Positions 1 to 7,812 of a stretch of 64,000 bases of DNA are shown piece by piece. Made by a program: the position numbers and the translations under genes. The notes below the pieces were generated by a model. The model was not told where the DNA came from, ran no database searches, and saw only the letters and a program-made list of their open reading frames with translations. The DNA lies in the NCBI RefSeq assembly GCF_031453615.1, contig NZ_JAVIZT010000001.1, forward strand, positions 434,001-498,000, given 5' to 3'. Positions within the stretch are counted from its first letter, which is position 1. The number at the start of each line of letters is the position of its first letter. This stretch comes from Microbacterium sp. SORGH_AS_0428. Its GTDB lineage: Bacteria > Actinomycetota > Actinomycetes > Actinomycetales > Microbacteriaceae.

Positions 1-149
1 GCGGATCGGACATCGTTCCCCCGGTCGTCGTCGTGTCGCTGTGCATCACGCCGGGCGGCGCGAACGCGCTCAGCGGTCGCCGTCCAGCATACGGATGCCG
101 ATGGCACGGCGACCGGAGCTTGCGCCCGCACGGGGATAACCGTCGGGCA

Positions 150-192
150 CTGCCCGGCGACCGCGGCGGATCAGGCCGCGACCGCCGGGCAG
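150..192 (-). terminator. stem-loop downstream of the PepSY gene
   Basis: A perfect 10-bp outer stem (CTGCCCGGCG against CGCCGGGCAG) encloses a second 6-bp stem (CGCGGC/GCCGCG at 162-167 and 175-180). It begins 10 nt after the stop codon of the minus-strand PepSY gene. There is no clear U-tract, so it is either a weak intrinsic terminator or a 3'-end stabiliser. I see no gene in bases 1-149. Confidence 0.5.
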
Positions 193-201
193 CCGGCGCG
201 T

Positions 202-1620
202 TCAGCCCGCGCGCACGCGAGCACGCAGGCCGAGGAGCGCGTCGATCACGACGAAGGCGACGAGCGGGTAACCGACGAGCGGCAGCCACCAGCCGATCAG
301 GCCCGCGACCGCAACGACGGCGAGCACACCCCACCAGGGCGCCGCGCGCAGTGCGCCCCGCGCCGGTGCGGACCCCATCCGCTTCCCACCGCGTGTTGGC
401 CTGCGTCGCCACCACATCGCGTACCCGAGCACGACGAGCGTCCCGATACCGACGGCGATGAGCAGCAGTGCGAGCTGGTTCACCCACCCGAACAGGACGC
501 CCATATGCAGGTCTATGCCCCACCGGGCGAGTTTGGCCAGCAGCGGGAAGTCGGCGAAGTCCACCCGGGACACCACCTGCATCGTGGCGCCGTCGATCGC
601 GACCGCATCCGCCTCCGTGGGGAACGAGCGCTTGATCTCCGTGACCGTCCACGCCTGTCCCGACGCCGCGGGAGGTTTGATCTCCACCTCGCCCGTGTCG
701 ACGTTGATCCGACGTGCGATCGCGAGGACCGCGTCGAACGTCGCGGGGTTCGCCTCCCCCGTCGGCATCGGCGCCGCGCCGCCGTGATGAGCGGCGTGCT
801 CGTCCGGCGCCTCCTCGGCACCGGAGAGATCCGTCCGCAGTGCCGGCGTCGCACCACCGATCGCCGCGCGCGCCGCGGAGACGTTCGCGCCGGCGTAGGT
901 CGACCAGGTGATCCCCGTCGCCGAGAGCATGAGAGCGCCGAGAAGCACCCAGATACCGACGGAGGCGTGCCAGCTGAACAGACGCCGGTATCCGCTTCGT
1001 CGCACGGCCGGCACCACGAGCTCCCGCTTGACGCGCGCTCTGCGGATGCGCTGAACCCACAGCGCCGCTCCCGCGAGCACGACGACCGCGAGCCAGGATG
1101 CGGCGAGCTCGCTGTACAGGCGTCCGGGTTCACCGAGGTGCAGATTGCGGTGGAGGTTCGAGATCCACGTGCGCACGGGAAGCGAGCCACTCGTGCCGTA
1201 CGCCGTGAGATCGCCGCGGATCTCGCCCGTCCCGGGGTCGACGAAGACGGCCCGCGATTCGCTGGCCGCGAGGTCGTCCTCGGCGAACATGACCCGGGTC
1301 GTATCCCCGGGTTCCGGGGCCGGGCGCACAGCGGTCGGCACCGCACCCTCGCCGACATACGCTTCCGCCGCCGTGATCTGCTCCGCGAGCGACAGCGACG
1401 TGGCGGTCACCGGCGCATGGAGCTCGTGCCCGTAGACGAGCTCATCGAGCGTCGGGGCGATCGCATACAGGGCCCCGCTCGTCGCCGCGACGAGGATGAA
1501 AGGGCCGACGAGCAGCCCCGCGGAGAAGTGGAGGCGCAGCAGCAGCGATCCGAACCAGCCGCCGCGGGAACGGGCCGGGCGCGGGCGGGCCTGTGACGGA
1601 GGGACGAGGGTGTCGATCAT
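202..1620 (-). CDS. PepSY-associated TM (PepSY_TM) membrane protein
   Basis: Predicted inner-membrane protein of 472 residues. It has a long N-terminal hydrophobic hairpin (about residues 22-55, RLHFSAGLLVGPFILVAATSG), a PepSY-type extracytoplasmic region, further membrane segments near ELAASWLAVVVLAG, SWHASVGIWVLLGALML and VNQLALLLIAVGIGTL, and a C-terminal hydrophobic pair. PepSY_TM proteins often accompany iron or siderophore genes and some act as membrane reductases; that role here is inference. I use the ATG at 1620 (MIDTLVPP) because longer readings run into the peroxidase gene, which ends 11 nt upstream. It is the last gene of a five-gene minus-strand metal locus. Confidence 0.85.
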   Translation of the reverse strand: MIDTLVPPSQARPRPARSRGGWFGSLLLRLHFSAGLLVGPFILVAATSGALYAIAPTLDELVYGHELHAPVTATSLSLAEQITAAEAYVGEGAVPTAVRPAPEPGDTTRVMFAEDDLAASESRAVFVDPGTGEIRGDLTAYGTSGSLPVRTWISNLHRNLHLGEPGRLYSELAASWLAVVVLAGAALWVQRIRRARVKRELVVPAVRRSGYRRLFSWHASVGIWVLLGALMLSATGITWSTYAGANVSAARAAIGGATPALRTDLSGAEEAPDEHAAHHGGAAPMPTGEANPATFDAVLAIARRINVDTGEVEIKPPAASGQAWTVTEIKRSFPTEADAVAIDGATMQVVSRVDFADFPLLAKLARWGIDLHMGVLFGWVNQLALLLIAVGIGTLVVLGYAMWWRRRPTRGGKRMGSAPARGALRAAPWWGVLAVVAVAGLIGWWLPLVGYPLVAFVVIDALLGLRARVRAG

Positions 1621-1631
1621 CGTCTCGTTCC

Positions 1632-2858
1632 TCACGACAGCAGGGTCTCGCCGATGAATCCGCCGGGCGCGCAGCCGGGTGGCGCCGCGAACACCGCCGA
1701 GCCGATGGGCGTCGTCCACTCATTCAGCAGGTCGAGCTCGTCGAGGCGCCGCTGCAGCGGCACGAACTGGCTCGCCACATCCGCCTGAAAAGCGACAAAC
1801 ACCAGACCGGCACGCGAGATCTCGCCGCCCGCGGGAGTGTCGTCATAGTTGTAGCCGCGCCGGAAGATGCGCTCCCGACGATCGTCGCTGCGGGCTCGGC
1901 GCATGTGGGAGAACTCCGGGATGACGGGGAACCCGATGGCAGTCTTCGCCTCGAAGTCCGGCTCATCGTGCTCGTTCGTCCCTGTCAGCGGCGCACCGCT
2001 CGACTGGTAGCGACCGACGGACGCGTCGCGTCCGGGGCGGTCCAATCGGTCCCACTTGTCCAGATCCATCGCGATGCGGCGCACGACCACCCCGGTGCCG
2101 CCGGCCAGCCACCCGCGCTGATGCCACACGAGCTCGTCGAAGTCGGCCGTGCCGGGTTCGGGATTCGCCGTGCCGTCGACCTGTCCGAAGAGATTGCGCA
2201 TCGTGGTGCCGGGCTTCACCGTGCCGTGTGCACGGCGGAACCCGTTCTGAGTCCAGCGGACGGTCGCGAAACTGCGCGCATCCTTCAACAGCATCCTCGA
2301 CGCGTGCGCGAGCGTCACCGGATCATCCGATGCCACTTGGATCAGGAGGTCGCCATCGCAGTACTCGGGCTGCAGCCGGTCGATGCCGAAGGCGGGCAGG
2401 GGCGCCAGCCACACCGGAGCGGATCCGCCCGCCACCGCGACGAAGCGCGGTCCGAACGCGAATGTGACGGTGAGGCGGGCGGGTGCCAGCGCAAGCTCGG
2501 GCTCGGAGTCGGCGAGGGCCGGCTCCCCCTGGGTCATCCGAGCGGCGTCGTCGCTCAGCGTGCGCATGAGCCGCCGCAGGCCGTCGCGATCGACCTCGGG
2601 TTTCAGGTCCAGGGCCACGAAGACCGCGTGCGACTGCGCATCGGTGTCGATTCCGGCCTGATGCACGCCGTGGAAGGGCACCGTGGTGTCGCCGTTGAGG
2701 GATGGGACGGCGGATGCCGCGGGCGGAGCGGTCTGGAATGCGGCATCCATCGCGATCGCGGCCGCCGCGCCGACACCGGCGACAGCTCCCCCGAGGAGGA
2801 ACTGTCGCCGGGTGGCGCGATGCCGGACCGTGGTGTCGTCGGGATCGCGCCGTGACAT
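1632..2858 (-). CDS. efeB: Tat-exported Dyp-type heme peroxidase (EfeB/DtpA-like)
   Basis: Dye-decolourising heme peroxidase of 408 residues. The N-terminus carries a twin-arginine signal (TRRQFLLGG, Arg17-Arg18) followed by an Ala-rich hydrophobic stretch, so it should be folded with its heme before export. The family GxxDG motif is present as GQVDG (Asp228), and the proximal heme ligand is probably His318 in PEFSHMRR. EfeB proteins oxidise ferrous iron or porphyrinogens. In Streptomyces a DyP enzyme (DtpA) is linked to extracellular copper chaperones, which fits the neighbours here better than the EfeUO iron system, of which no other gene is seen. Its ATG overlaps the stop of the PCu(A)C gene by one base. 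Confidence 0.9.
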   Translation of the reverse strand: MSRRDPDDTTVRHRATRRQFLLGGAVAGVGAAAAIAMDAAFQTAPPAASAVPSLNGDTTVPFHGVHQAGIDTDAQSHAVFVALDLKPEVDRDGLRRLMRTLSDDAARMTQGEPALADSEPELALAPARLTVTFAFGPRFVAVAGGSAPVWLAPLPAFGIDRLQPEYCDGDLLIQVASDDPVTLAHASRMLLKDARSFATVRWTQNGFRRAHGTVKPGTTMRNLFGQVDGTANPEPGTADFDELVWHQRGWLAGGTGVVVRRIAMDLDKWDRLDRPGRDASVGRYQSSGAPLTGTNEHDEPDFEAKTAIGFPVIPEFSHMRRARSDDRRERIFRRGYNYDDTPAGGEISRAGLVFVAFQADVASQFVPLQRRLDELDLLNEWTTPIGSAVFAAPPGCAPGGFIGETLLS

Positions 2859-3400
2859 CAGTGGCTCATCCCGCTGTCGCCGCTCATGTCCATGTCGCCG
2901 CCCTCGTAGTTCTCGTTCGCACCGGCGTAGTCCTTGACCGGAGCGGTGATCTGAGAGCTCGTGCCGTCCGAGTACGTGAGGGTCAAGGTGACGTCGTCAC
3001 CCGCGACGAGGGGTGCGGCCAGGTCCATGAGCATGATGTGGTTGCCGCCGGGAGCGAGGGTCAGGCTGCCGTGCGCGGGGATCACGAAGCCGCCCTCGAT
3101 CTGACGCATGACCATCTGCCCCGACTCGTTCTCGACGGTCTCGTGGAGCTCGACCGTGGACGACGCGGGCGTCGTCGCGGATGTCACCGTGACGTCGGCG
3201 TCGCCGTGGTTGGTCAGTTCGCCGAACGCGGCCGACATGCCGGAGTCGGCGGACTTGACCCAGGCGTCGGAGACGGAGATCGTCTCGGCAGCGGTGACGG
3301 AGCTCGAGCTCGGCTGACTCTGGGCGGCGCAACCCGCGAGAGCGAGTGCGGTGAGAGCGAGAACTGCGGTGAAGCGGATACGGGTGGTGGGAGTGTTCAC
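2858..3400 (-). CDS. PCu(A)C-type periplasmic copper chaperone lipoprotein
   Basis: Small exported copper carrier of 180 residues. A lipobox (LALAGC) ends the signal peptide, so the mature protein should be lipid-anchored. The Cu(I) ligand pattern of the family is visible: a His in VELHETVE, Met residues in GQMVMRQ, and the final HxM in GGNHIMLM. The C-terminus is Met/Asp-rich (GGDMDMSGDSGMSH) and may bind extra copper. I choose the GTG at 3400 because GAAAGG lies 9 nt upstream and the signal peptide begins there. PCu(A)C proteins deliver copper to cytochrome oxidase or other cuproenzymes. It is coupled to the peroxidase gene by a TGATG overlap. Confidence 0.9.
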   Translation of the reverse strand: MNTPTTRIRFTAVLALTALALAGCAAQSQPSSSSVTAAETISVSDAWVKSADSGMSAAFGELTNHGDADVTVTSATTPASSTVELHETVENESGQMVMRQIEGGFVIPAHGSLTLAPGGNHIMLMDLAAPLVAGDDVTLTLTYSDGTSSQITAPVKDYAGANENYEGGDMDMSGDSGMSH

Positions 3401-3434
3401 AGGGGTGTGCCTTTCAAAAGCGGGACGGGCGAGC

Positions 3435-4031
3435 TCAGTGCTCGGCGTCGTCCGTGCCGCGCGCGTCGAAGCGGCGGCGGAGGAAGAGGATGAGTGCGAA
3501 GAGCGCGACGGCGATGCCGGCGCCGGCGGCGCCGATGAACGCGATGCGCAGCGCTCCGGCGTTCTCCTGACCGGCCTCATCGACCGTCGGCTCGTCTGAC
3601 TGCGCTGCCTGGCCGTCGACACTGGGTGCCGTCGGCTGCGCCGTGTGCTCGAGAGGGGTCCCGTCGCCGATCGTGAACGGGACGGTGCCCGCGATCGGAT
3701 GCCCGTCCGACGACACCACGCGCCACCGCACCTCGTACCCAGCGGGGGGCATGTCCGGCTGCAGCTCGACGGTGACCGTCGGGCCGTCCAGCACCGGCTC
3801 GCTGGCAGCCCAGTCGTGCCCTTCGGCATCGGCGACGATCACCGCCGCGCCGGTGTCGAGCACATCGGCCGAGAAGGTCAACGTGACCTGCGCCGGAGCC
3901 TCGGTGAGTCGTTGCCCGGTCTCGGGCGTGGAGGAGAGAAGTTCATCGTGAGCGGACGCGGGGGCGGCCACCGCCAGGACGGCGGCGAACGCCACCACGA
4001 TCCCCGCGACGATACGTCGCGACAGGGACAT
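3435..4031 (-). CDS. CopC-domain copper resistance protein with C-terminal anchor
   Basis: Exported CopC-like protein of 198 residues. After a signal peptide ending ...APASA, the mature chain starts HDELLSSTP. An N-terminal His is a Cu(II) ligand in CopC proteins, and a second conserved His lies in SSDGHPIAGTV. A Ser/Thr/Ala linker leads to a single C-terminal membrane helix (AFIGAAGAGIAVALFALILFL) and a short Arg-rich tail, so the domain is tethered facing outward. The CopD partner domain is absent. An AAAGG motif precedes the ATG. It lies 34 nt upstream of the PCu(A)C gene, probably in the same operon. Confidence 0.9.
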   Translation of the reverse strand: MSLSRRIVAGIVVAFAAVLAVAAPASAHDELLSSTPETGQRLTEAPAQVTLTFSADVLDTGAAVIVADAEGHDWAASEPVLDGPTVTVELQPDMPPAGYEVRWRVVSSDGHPIAGTVPFTIGDGTPLEHTAQPTAPSVDGQAAQSDEPTVDEAGQENAGALRIAFIGAAGAGIAVALFALILFLRRRFDARGTDDAEH

Positions 4032-4078
4032 GGGACACCTTTCGACAGCGGCGCGCGCAGGCGCCGCACCACACGGGA

Positions 4079-4099
4079 CGCCTGTCTCGGAGACAGGCG
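4079..4099. promoter_or_regulatory. perfect inverted repeat upstream of copC, possible operator
   Basis: A perfect 10-bp inverted repeat around one central base (CGCCTGTCTC-G-GAGACAGGCG). It lies about 48 bp upstream of the copC start, between copC and the preceding membrane-protein gene. The position suits a metal-responsive operator, but a short transcript hairpin is equally possible. It does not match the CsoR or CopY operators I know. Confidence 0.4.
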
Positions 4100-4110
4100 G
4101 AAGCGCAGCA

Positions 4111-4130
4111 CACGACGCGAGCGCGTCGTG
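4111..4130 (-). terminator. short hairpin after the 205-aa membrane protein gene
   Basis: Perfect 9-bp arms (CACGACGCG and CGCGTCGTG) with a 2-nt loop, starting 9 nt beyond the stop codon of the minus-strand membrane-protein gene. There is no U-tract. It could attenuate read-through into copC. Confidence 0.4.
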
Positions 4131-4139
4131 ACAGCGTGA

Positions 4140-4757
4140 TCAGACCGTGTGCAGTCGGGGCGGACCGCGGCGGGCGATGTCTCGGAGGAAGAGCCTCTGA
4201 CCGGGCTGACGATGCCGCGCGCAGGCGACAGACGGGAAGCGCGGAGCGTCGACGTCGACGTCGGCGACGACGAGTGCCAGGCGGATGCGGAGGCGCCCGA
4301 CCAGCGTGCGCGTCAGTTCGATCAGCGCACGCACGCAGCGTTCGCCGCGATGCAGCGCGAGGATCGTCACCACCGCGGCGACGGCGTGACCGAGCCACAT
4401 CGCCGGATCGCCGTGCAGAGCGTCGGTCATCCCCGTGCTCGGCACCGGCTGAGTGTCACCCATGCCGTGCATCGCGTGATGGTCTTGCCCCATGCCAGGC
4501 ACAGCGAAGGATCCGAGGACGAAGAGGGTATGGAAGAGCGCCTGGCTGAGCGCGACCGCCACCGACAGGCGCCACACCGACAGGCGCCGCCCCGTGAGCA
4601 CGGTGCAGACGGCGAGCGACAGCACGAAAGGGATCAGGATCCCGAGCCAACCCGGCACCGCACCGCCGGCGCTCACGTGCGAGAGGAGGGCGACGAAGGT
4701 CGCCACTGCCGCAGACGTCGTCCCGCGCAACAGGCGGGGAAGACGGGAGCGGCGCAC
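4140..4757 (-). CDS. small Met/His-rich integral membrane protein
   Basis: Protein of 205 residues, not assigned to a family. It has about four hydrophobic segments: two near the N-terminus (SAAVATFVALLSHVSAGGAV, WLGILIPFVLSLAVCTVL), one at VALSQALFHTLFVLGSF and one at MWLGHAVAAVVTILAL. Between the third and fourth lies a loop rich in His and Met (GQDHHAMHGMGD), a typical soft-metal ligand cluster. The C-terminal third is basic and soluble. Position at the head of the copper locus suggests a role in copper handling (inference). The GTG at 4757 has no good ribosome binding site; an AACAAT hexamer 6 nt upstream may be a -10 box of a leaderless transcript. Confidence 0.7.
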   Translation of the reverse strand: MRRSRLPRLLRGTTSAAVATFVALLSHVSAGGAVPGWLGILIPFVLSLAVCTVLTGRRLSVWRLSVAVALSQALFHTLFVLGSFAVPGMGQDHHAMHGMGDTQPVPSTGMTDALHGDPAMWLGHAVAAVVTILALHRGERCVRALIELTRTLVGRLRIRLALVVADVDVDAPRFPSVACARHRQPGQRLFLRDIARRGPPRLHTV

Positions 4758-4805
4758 GACCCTATTGTTGCAGCCGGTGGGAGATGCCTCGTCCCACGCG
4801 GACGA

Positions 4806-7805
4806 TCAACCGTAGAACTGCTTCTCGAACACGCGCCGCGACAGGCGGGCCACCCGCATCCAGTCCTCTTCGACCCGCGATGCCGAACGCGGCGGATACT
4901 CCAGGAGTCGTCCGATGCCGTCGAGGCGGCGCCGGTCGGCAGGCAGGACGTCGCTCGTCTGAGCCGACAGGAGGGTGTTCGCCGAGCGCAGGCGGCTGGC
5001 GAGCCGCCACGCCTCGTACAGCCGTGGCACTGCGCTCTCGGGCAGAAGCCCCGCCTCTCCTGCGGTGCGCAGGGCATCCGTCGTCGAGGTCGTGCGCAGT
5101 GCCGGCACGGCGTGGGCGTGCTGCAGCTGCAGCAGCTGGACGAGCCACTCCACGTCGCTGAGGCCGCCGGGACCGAGCTTGAGATGGCGTGAGGGATCGA
5201 CGCCCTGCGGAAGCCGCTCGCTCTCGACGCGCGCTTTGATGCGCTTGATCTCACGCACGCCCTGCGGATCCGCCCGCACCGGGTACCGCACGCCGTCGGC
5301 CAGTTCCGTGAACGCGTCGATGAGCTTCACGCTGCCCGCGACGCCGCGTGCGCGCAGCAGGGCCTGCGCCTCCCACGACAGCGACCACCGGCCGTAGTAC
5401 TCCGCGTACGAGTCGAGCGACCGCACGAGGGGGCCGTTGCGCCCCTCGGGGCGCAGGTCCGCATCGAGGTCGAGCGGAACGCGATGGTCTTCGGAATGGG
5501 TGCGCAGCCCCTGAACCAGCTTCAGCGACAGGGCGTGCGCACGCTCCGGGTCGACGCCGTTCGCCCGGTAGACGTACAGCACGTCCGCATCCGAGCCGAA
5601 ACCGAGCTCTCGTCCGCCGAAGCGTCCCATCGCGATGACCGAGAAGTCGAGTGCGTCGTCTTCGGGCGGCACGACCTCGCGGCGCACGGCACGGAGCGTC
5701 GCCTGGATCGTGACCTCGGTGATCGTGCTGAGGGAGTCCGCGAGCTCTTCGATCGTGAGCACGCCGAGAACGGCGGCCATCGCGGTGCGCAGCAGCTCGC
5801 GTCGTCGCAGGGCACGGACGAACGGCATCGCGTCGTCGAGGCTGTCGTGCCGCGTCTGAATCGCGCGGGCCTCCGTCTGCAGCGCGACGCCGCTGCGCGG
5901 GCGCAGGAGCTCGGGGTCGTCGAGCCAGGCCGCCGCTTCCGGGATCCACTCCATGAGCTCGCCGATGTAGCGGGAGCCCGACAGCACGCGGGTGAGGCTT
6001 TCGGCCGCCGCCGACGAGTCCCGCAGCAGCCGCAGGAACCACGGGGTGTCCCCCAGTCGTTCGCTGATGCGACGGAACGCCAGCAGTCCGTAGTCGGGAT
6101 CGACGCCGTCGGCGAACCACCGGATCATGATCGGCATCAGGTGGCGCTGAATCGTGGCCTTCCGACTGATCCCGCTCGTCAGCGCAGCGATGTGCCGGAG
6201 CGCACCGGCGGGGTCTTGGAAGCCGATGGCCGCCAGACGATCGTGCGCCTGCGCCGCGGACAGCGTGCGCTCGCCCTCCGGGAGGGCTGCGACGGCGGAG
6301 AGGAGCGGTCGGTAGAACAGACGCACGTGGATGTCGCGCACCTCGCGCTTGACCCGCTCCCACTCCGCCGTGACTCCGGCGGCACTGTCGGCAACCCCGC
6401 TGGCACGAGCGAGGACCCGGCGATCGTCGTCCTTCTCCGGCATGAGGTGGGTGCGACGAAGACCGCGCAACTGCAGTCGATGCTCGAGCACTCGAAGGAA
6501 CCGGTAGTCCCGGGCGAAGGCCGCGGCCTCGGCACGCCCGATGTAGCCCTCCGCGACGAGCGCATCGAGCGCGTCCAGTGTGCCCCGCTGACGGATGCGG
6601 TCGTCGGTGAGCCCGTGCACGAGCTGCAGCAGCTGCACGGTGAACTCGATGTCGCGGATGCCGCCGGGGCCGAGCTTGATCTGCAGCGGCACCTCGTGCG
6701 CGGGGATGTGGTCGGTGACGCGCTCCCGCATGCGTTGCACGCTGTCGACGAAGTTCTCGCGCGCGGCGCTCGTCCAGACCTTGGGCTGCACGGCGGCGAC
6801 GTACTCGCGACCGAGCTCCAGGTCGCCCGCGAGCGGCCGCGCCTTCAGGAGCGCCTGGAACTCCCAGCTGCCCGCCCAGCGGTCGTAGTACGAGAGGTGG
6901 GACTCGAGGGTGCGTACGAGCGCGCCCTGCTTGCCCTCGGGTCGCAGGTTGGCGTCGACCTCCCACAGCGGAGGTTCGATCTCGATCCCCGAGATCCCCT
7001 GCATCGTCTGTACGGCGAGGCGTGTCGCGATGTCGATGAGGCGACTCGCGCCCCACTCCTCCTCGGCCCCGTCTGCGGCACCGCACACGAAGATGACGTC
7101 GACGTCGCTGACGTAGTTCAGCTCGCGGGCGCCGGTCTTACCCATGCCGATGATGGAGAGCCGCGTTGCGGCGACCTGTTCCCGCGGGAACAGACCGCCG
7201 GGCCTTCCCTGCGAGATGCGGGTGCGGGCCACGCTCAGCGACGCCTCGAGAGCTGCGCCCGCCGCATCCGCGAGGGCTGCGGCGACCTCGGGGAGCACGT
7301 CGATCGCATCCGGGGCTCGCAGGTCGAAGGCCGCGATGCGTGCCAGCAGCCGGCGGTAGCGCACGCGCAGCGCGACCCAGGCGGACTCGTCCCCGGATGC
7401 GGCGAAGCCGTCCTGCGCCCCGACCGACTCCTGCAGCTCTCGCTGCATCTCATCCGCGCGCGGCAGGATCTCACCCGCGGTCGAGAGGTCCGCGAGCTCT
7501 TCGGGGTGGCGCAGGTAGAACTCGCCGAAGCCCTCAGAGGCGCCGAGCAGCAGCCAGAAGACCCGGCGCGCGTGCGGGTCGCGCAGCGTCGCCGTGACGG
7601 CATCGGGGTTGCGGCGTGCGATCCTGCTCGCGCTGCGCAGGGCGCCGTCGGGATCTGCGGCCCGGCCGAGATCGGTGATCACCTCGGCGCGAGGGAGCGT
7701 CAGCAGCTCGACGAGCTCGTCGAACGCGCGCTCCGCCGCCTCGAGGTCACCGAGCCCGAGTCGGACGAGGTCCGTTCGGCTCGAGGAGCGCTCCGTGCCG
7801 GCCAT
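4806..7805 (-). CDS. glnE: bifunctional glutamine synthetase adenylyltransferase/deadenylyltransferase
   Basis: GlnE attaches AMP to, and removes it from, type I glutamine synthetase in response to nitrogen signals. At 999 residues it has the full two-domain length. Each half carries a nucleotidyltransferase signature: YVSDVDVIF near residue 220 (deadenylylation half) and FGSDADVLYVY near residue 725 (adenylylation half). Matching KLGPGGIRDIEF and KLGPGGLSDVEW helical motifs follow each. It starts 7 nt after the glnA2 stop, so the two are almost certainly cotranscribed. Confidence 0.97.
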   Translation of the reverse strand: MAGTERSSSRTDLVRLGLGDLEAAERAFDELVELLTLPRAEVITDLGRAADPDGALRSASRIARRNPDAVTATLRDPHARRVFWLLLGASEGFGEFYLRHPEELADLSTAGEILPRADEMQRELQESVGAQDGFAASGDESAWVALRVRYRRLLARIAAFDLRAPDAIDVLPEVAAALADAAGAALEASLSVARTRISQGRPGGLFPREQVAATRLSIIGMGKTGARELNYVSDVDVIFVCGAADGAEEEWGASRLIDIATRLAVQTMQGISGIEIEPPLWEVDANLRPEGKQGALVRTLESHLSYYDRWAGSWEFQALLKARPLAGDLELGREYVAAVQPKVWTSAARENFVDSVQRMRERVTDHIPAHEVPLQIKLGPGGIRDIEFTVQLLQLVHGLTDDRIRQRGTLDALDALVAEGYIGRAEAAAFARDYRFLRVLEHRLQLRGLRRTHLMPEKDDDRRVLARASGVADSAAGVTAEWERVKREVRDIHVRLFYRPLLSAVAALPEGERTLSAAQAHDRLAAIGFQDPAGALRHIAALTSGISRKATIQRHLMPIMIRWFADGVDPDYGLLAFRRISERLGDTPWFLRLLRDSSAAAESLTRVLSGSRYIGELMEWIPEAAAWLDDPELLRPRSGVALQTEARAIQTRHDSLDDAMPFVRALRRRELLRTAMAAVLGVLTIEELADSLSTITEVTIQATLRAVRREVVPPEDDALDFSVIAMGRFGGRELGFGSDADVLYVYRANGVDPERAHALSLKLVQGLRTHSEDHRVPLDLDADLRPEGRNGPLVRSLDSYAEYYGRWSLSWEAQALLRARGVAGSVKLIDAFTELADGVRYPVRADPQGVREIKRIKARVESERLPQGVDPSRHLKLGPGGLSDVEWLVQLLQLQHAHAVPALRTTSTTDALRTAGEAGLLPESAVPRLYEAWRLASRLRSANTLLSAQTSDVLPADRRRLDGIGRLLEYPPRSASRVEEDWMRVARLSRRVFEKQFYG

Positions 7806-7812
7806 CGCCGGC

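Noticed and set aside
33..461. 142-codon plus-strand frame at the window start
   Set aside because: Arg-rich, overlaps the PepSY gene, no domain and no ribosome binding site.
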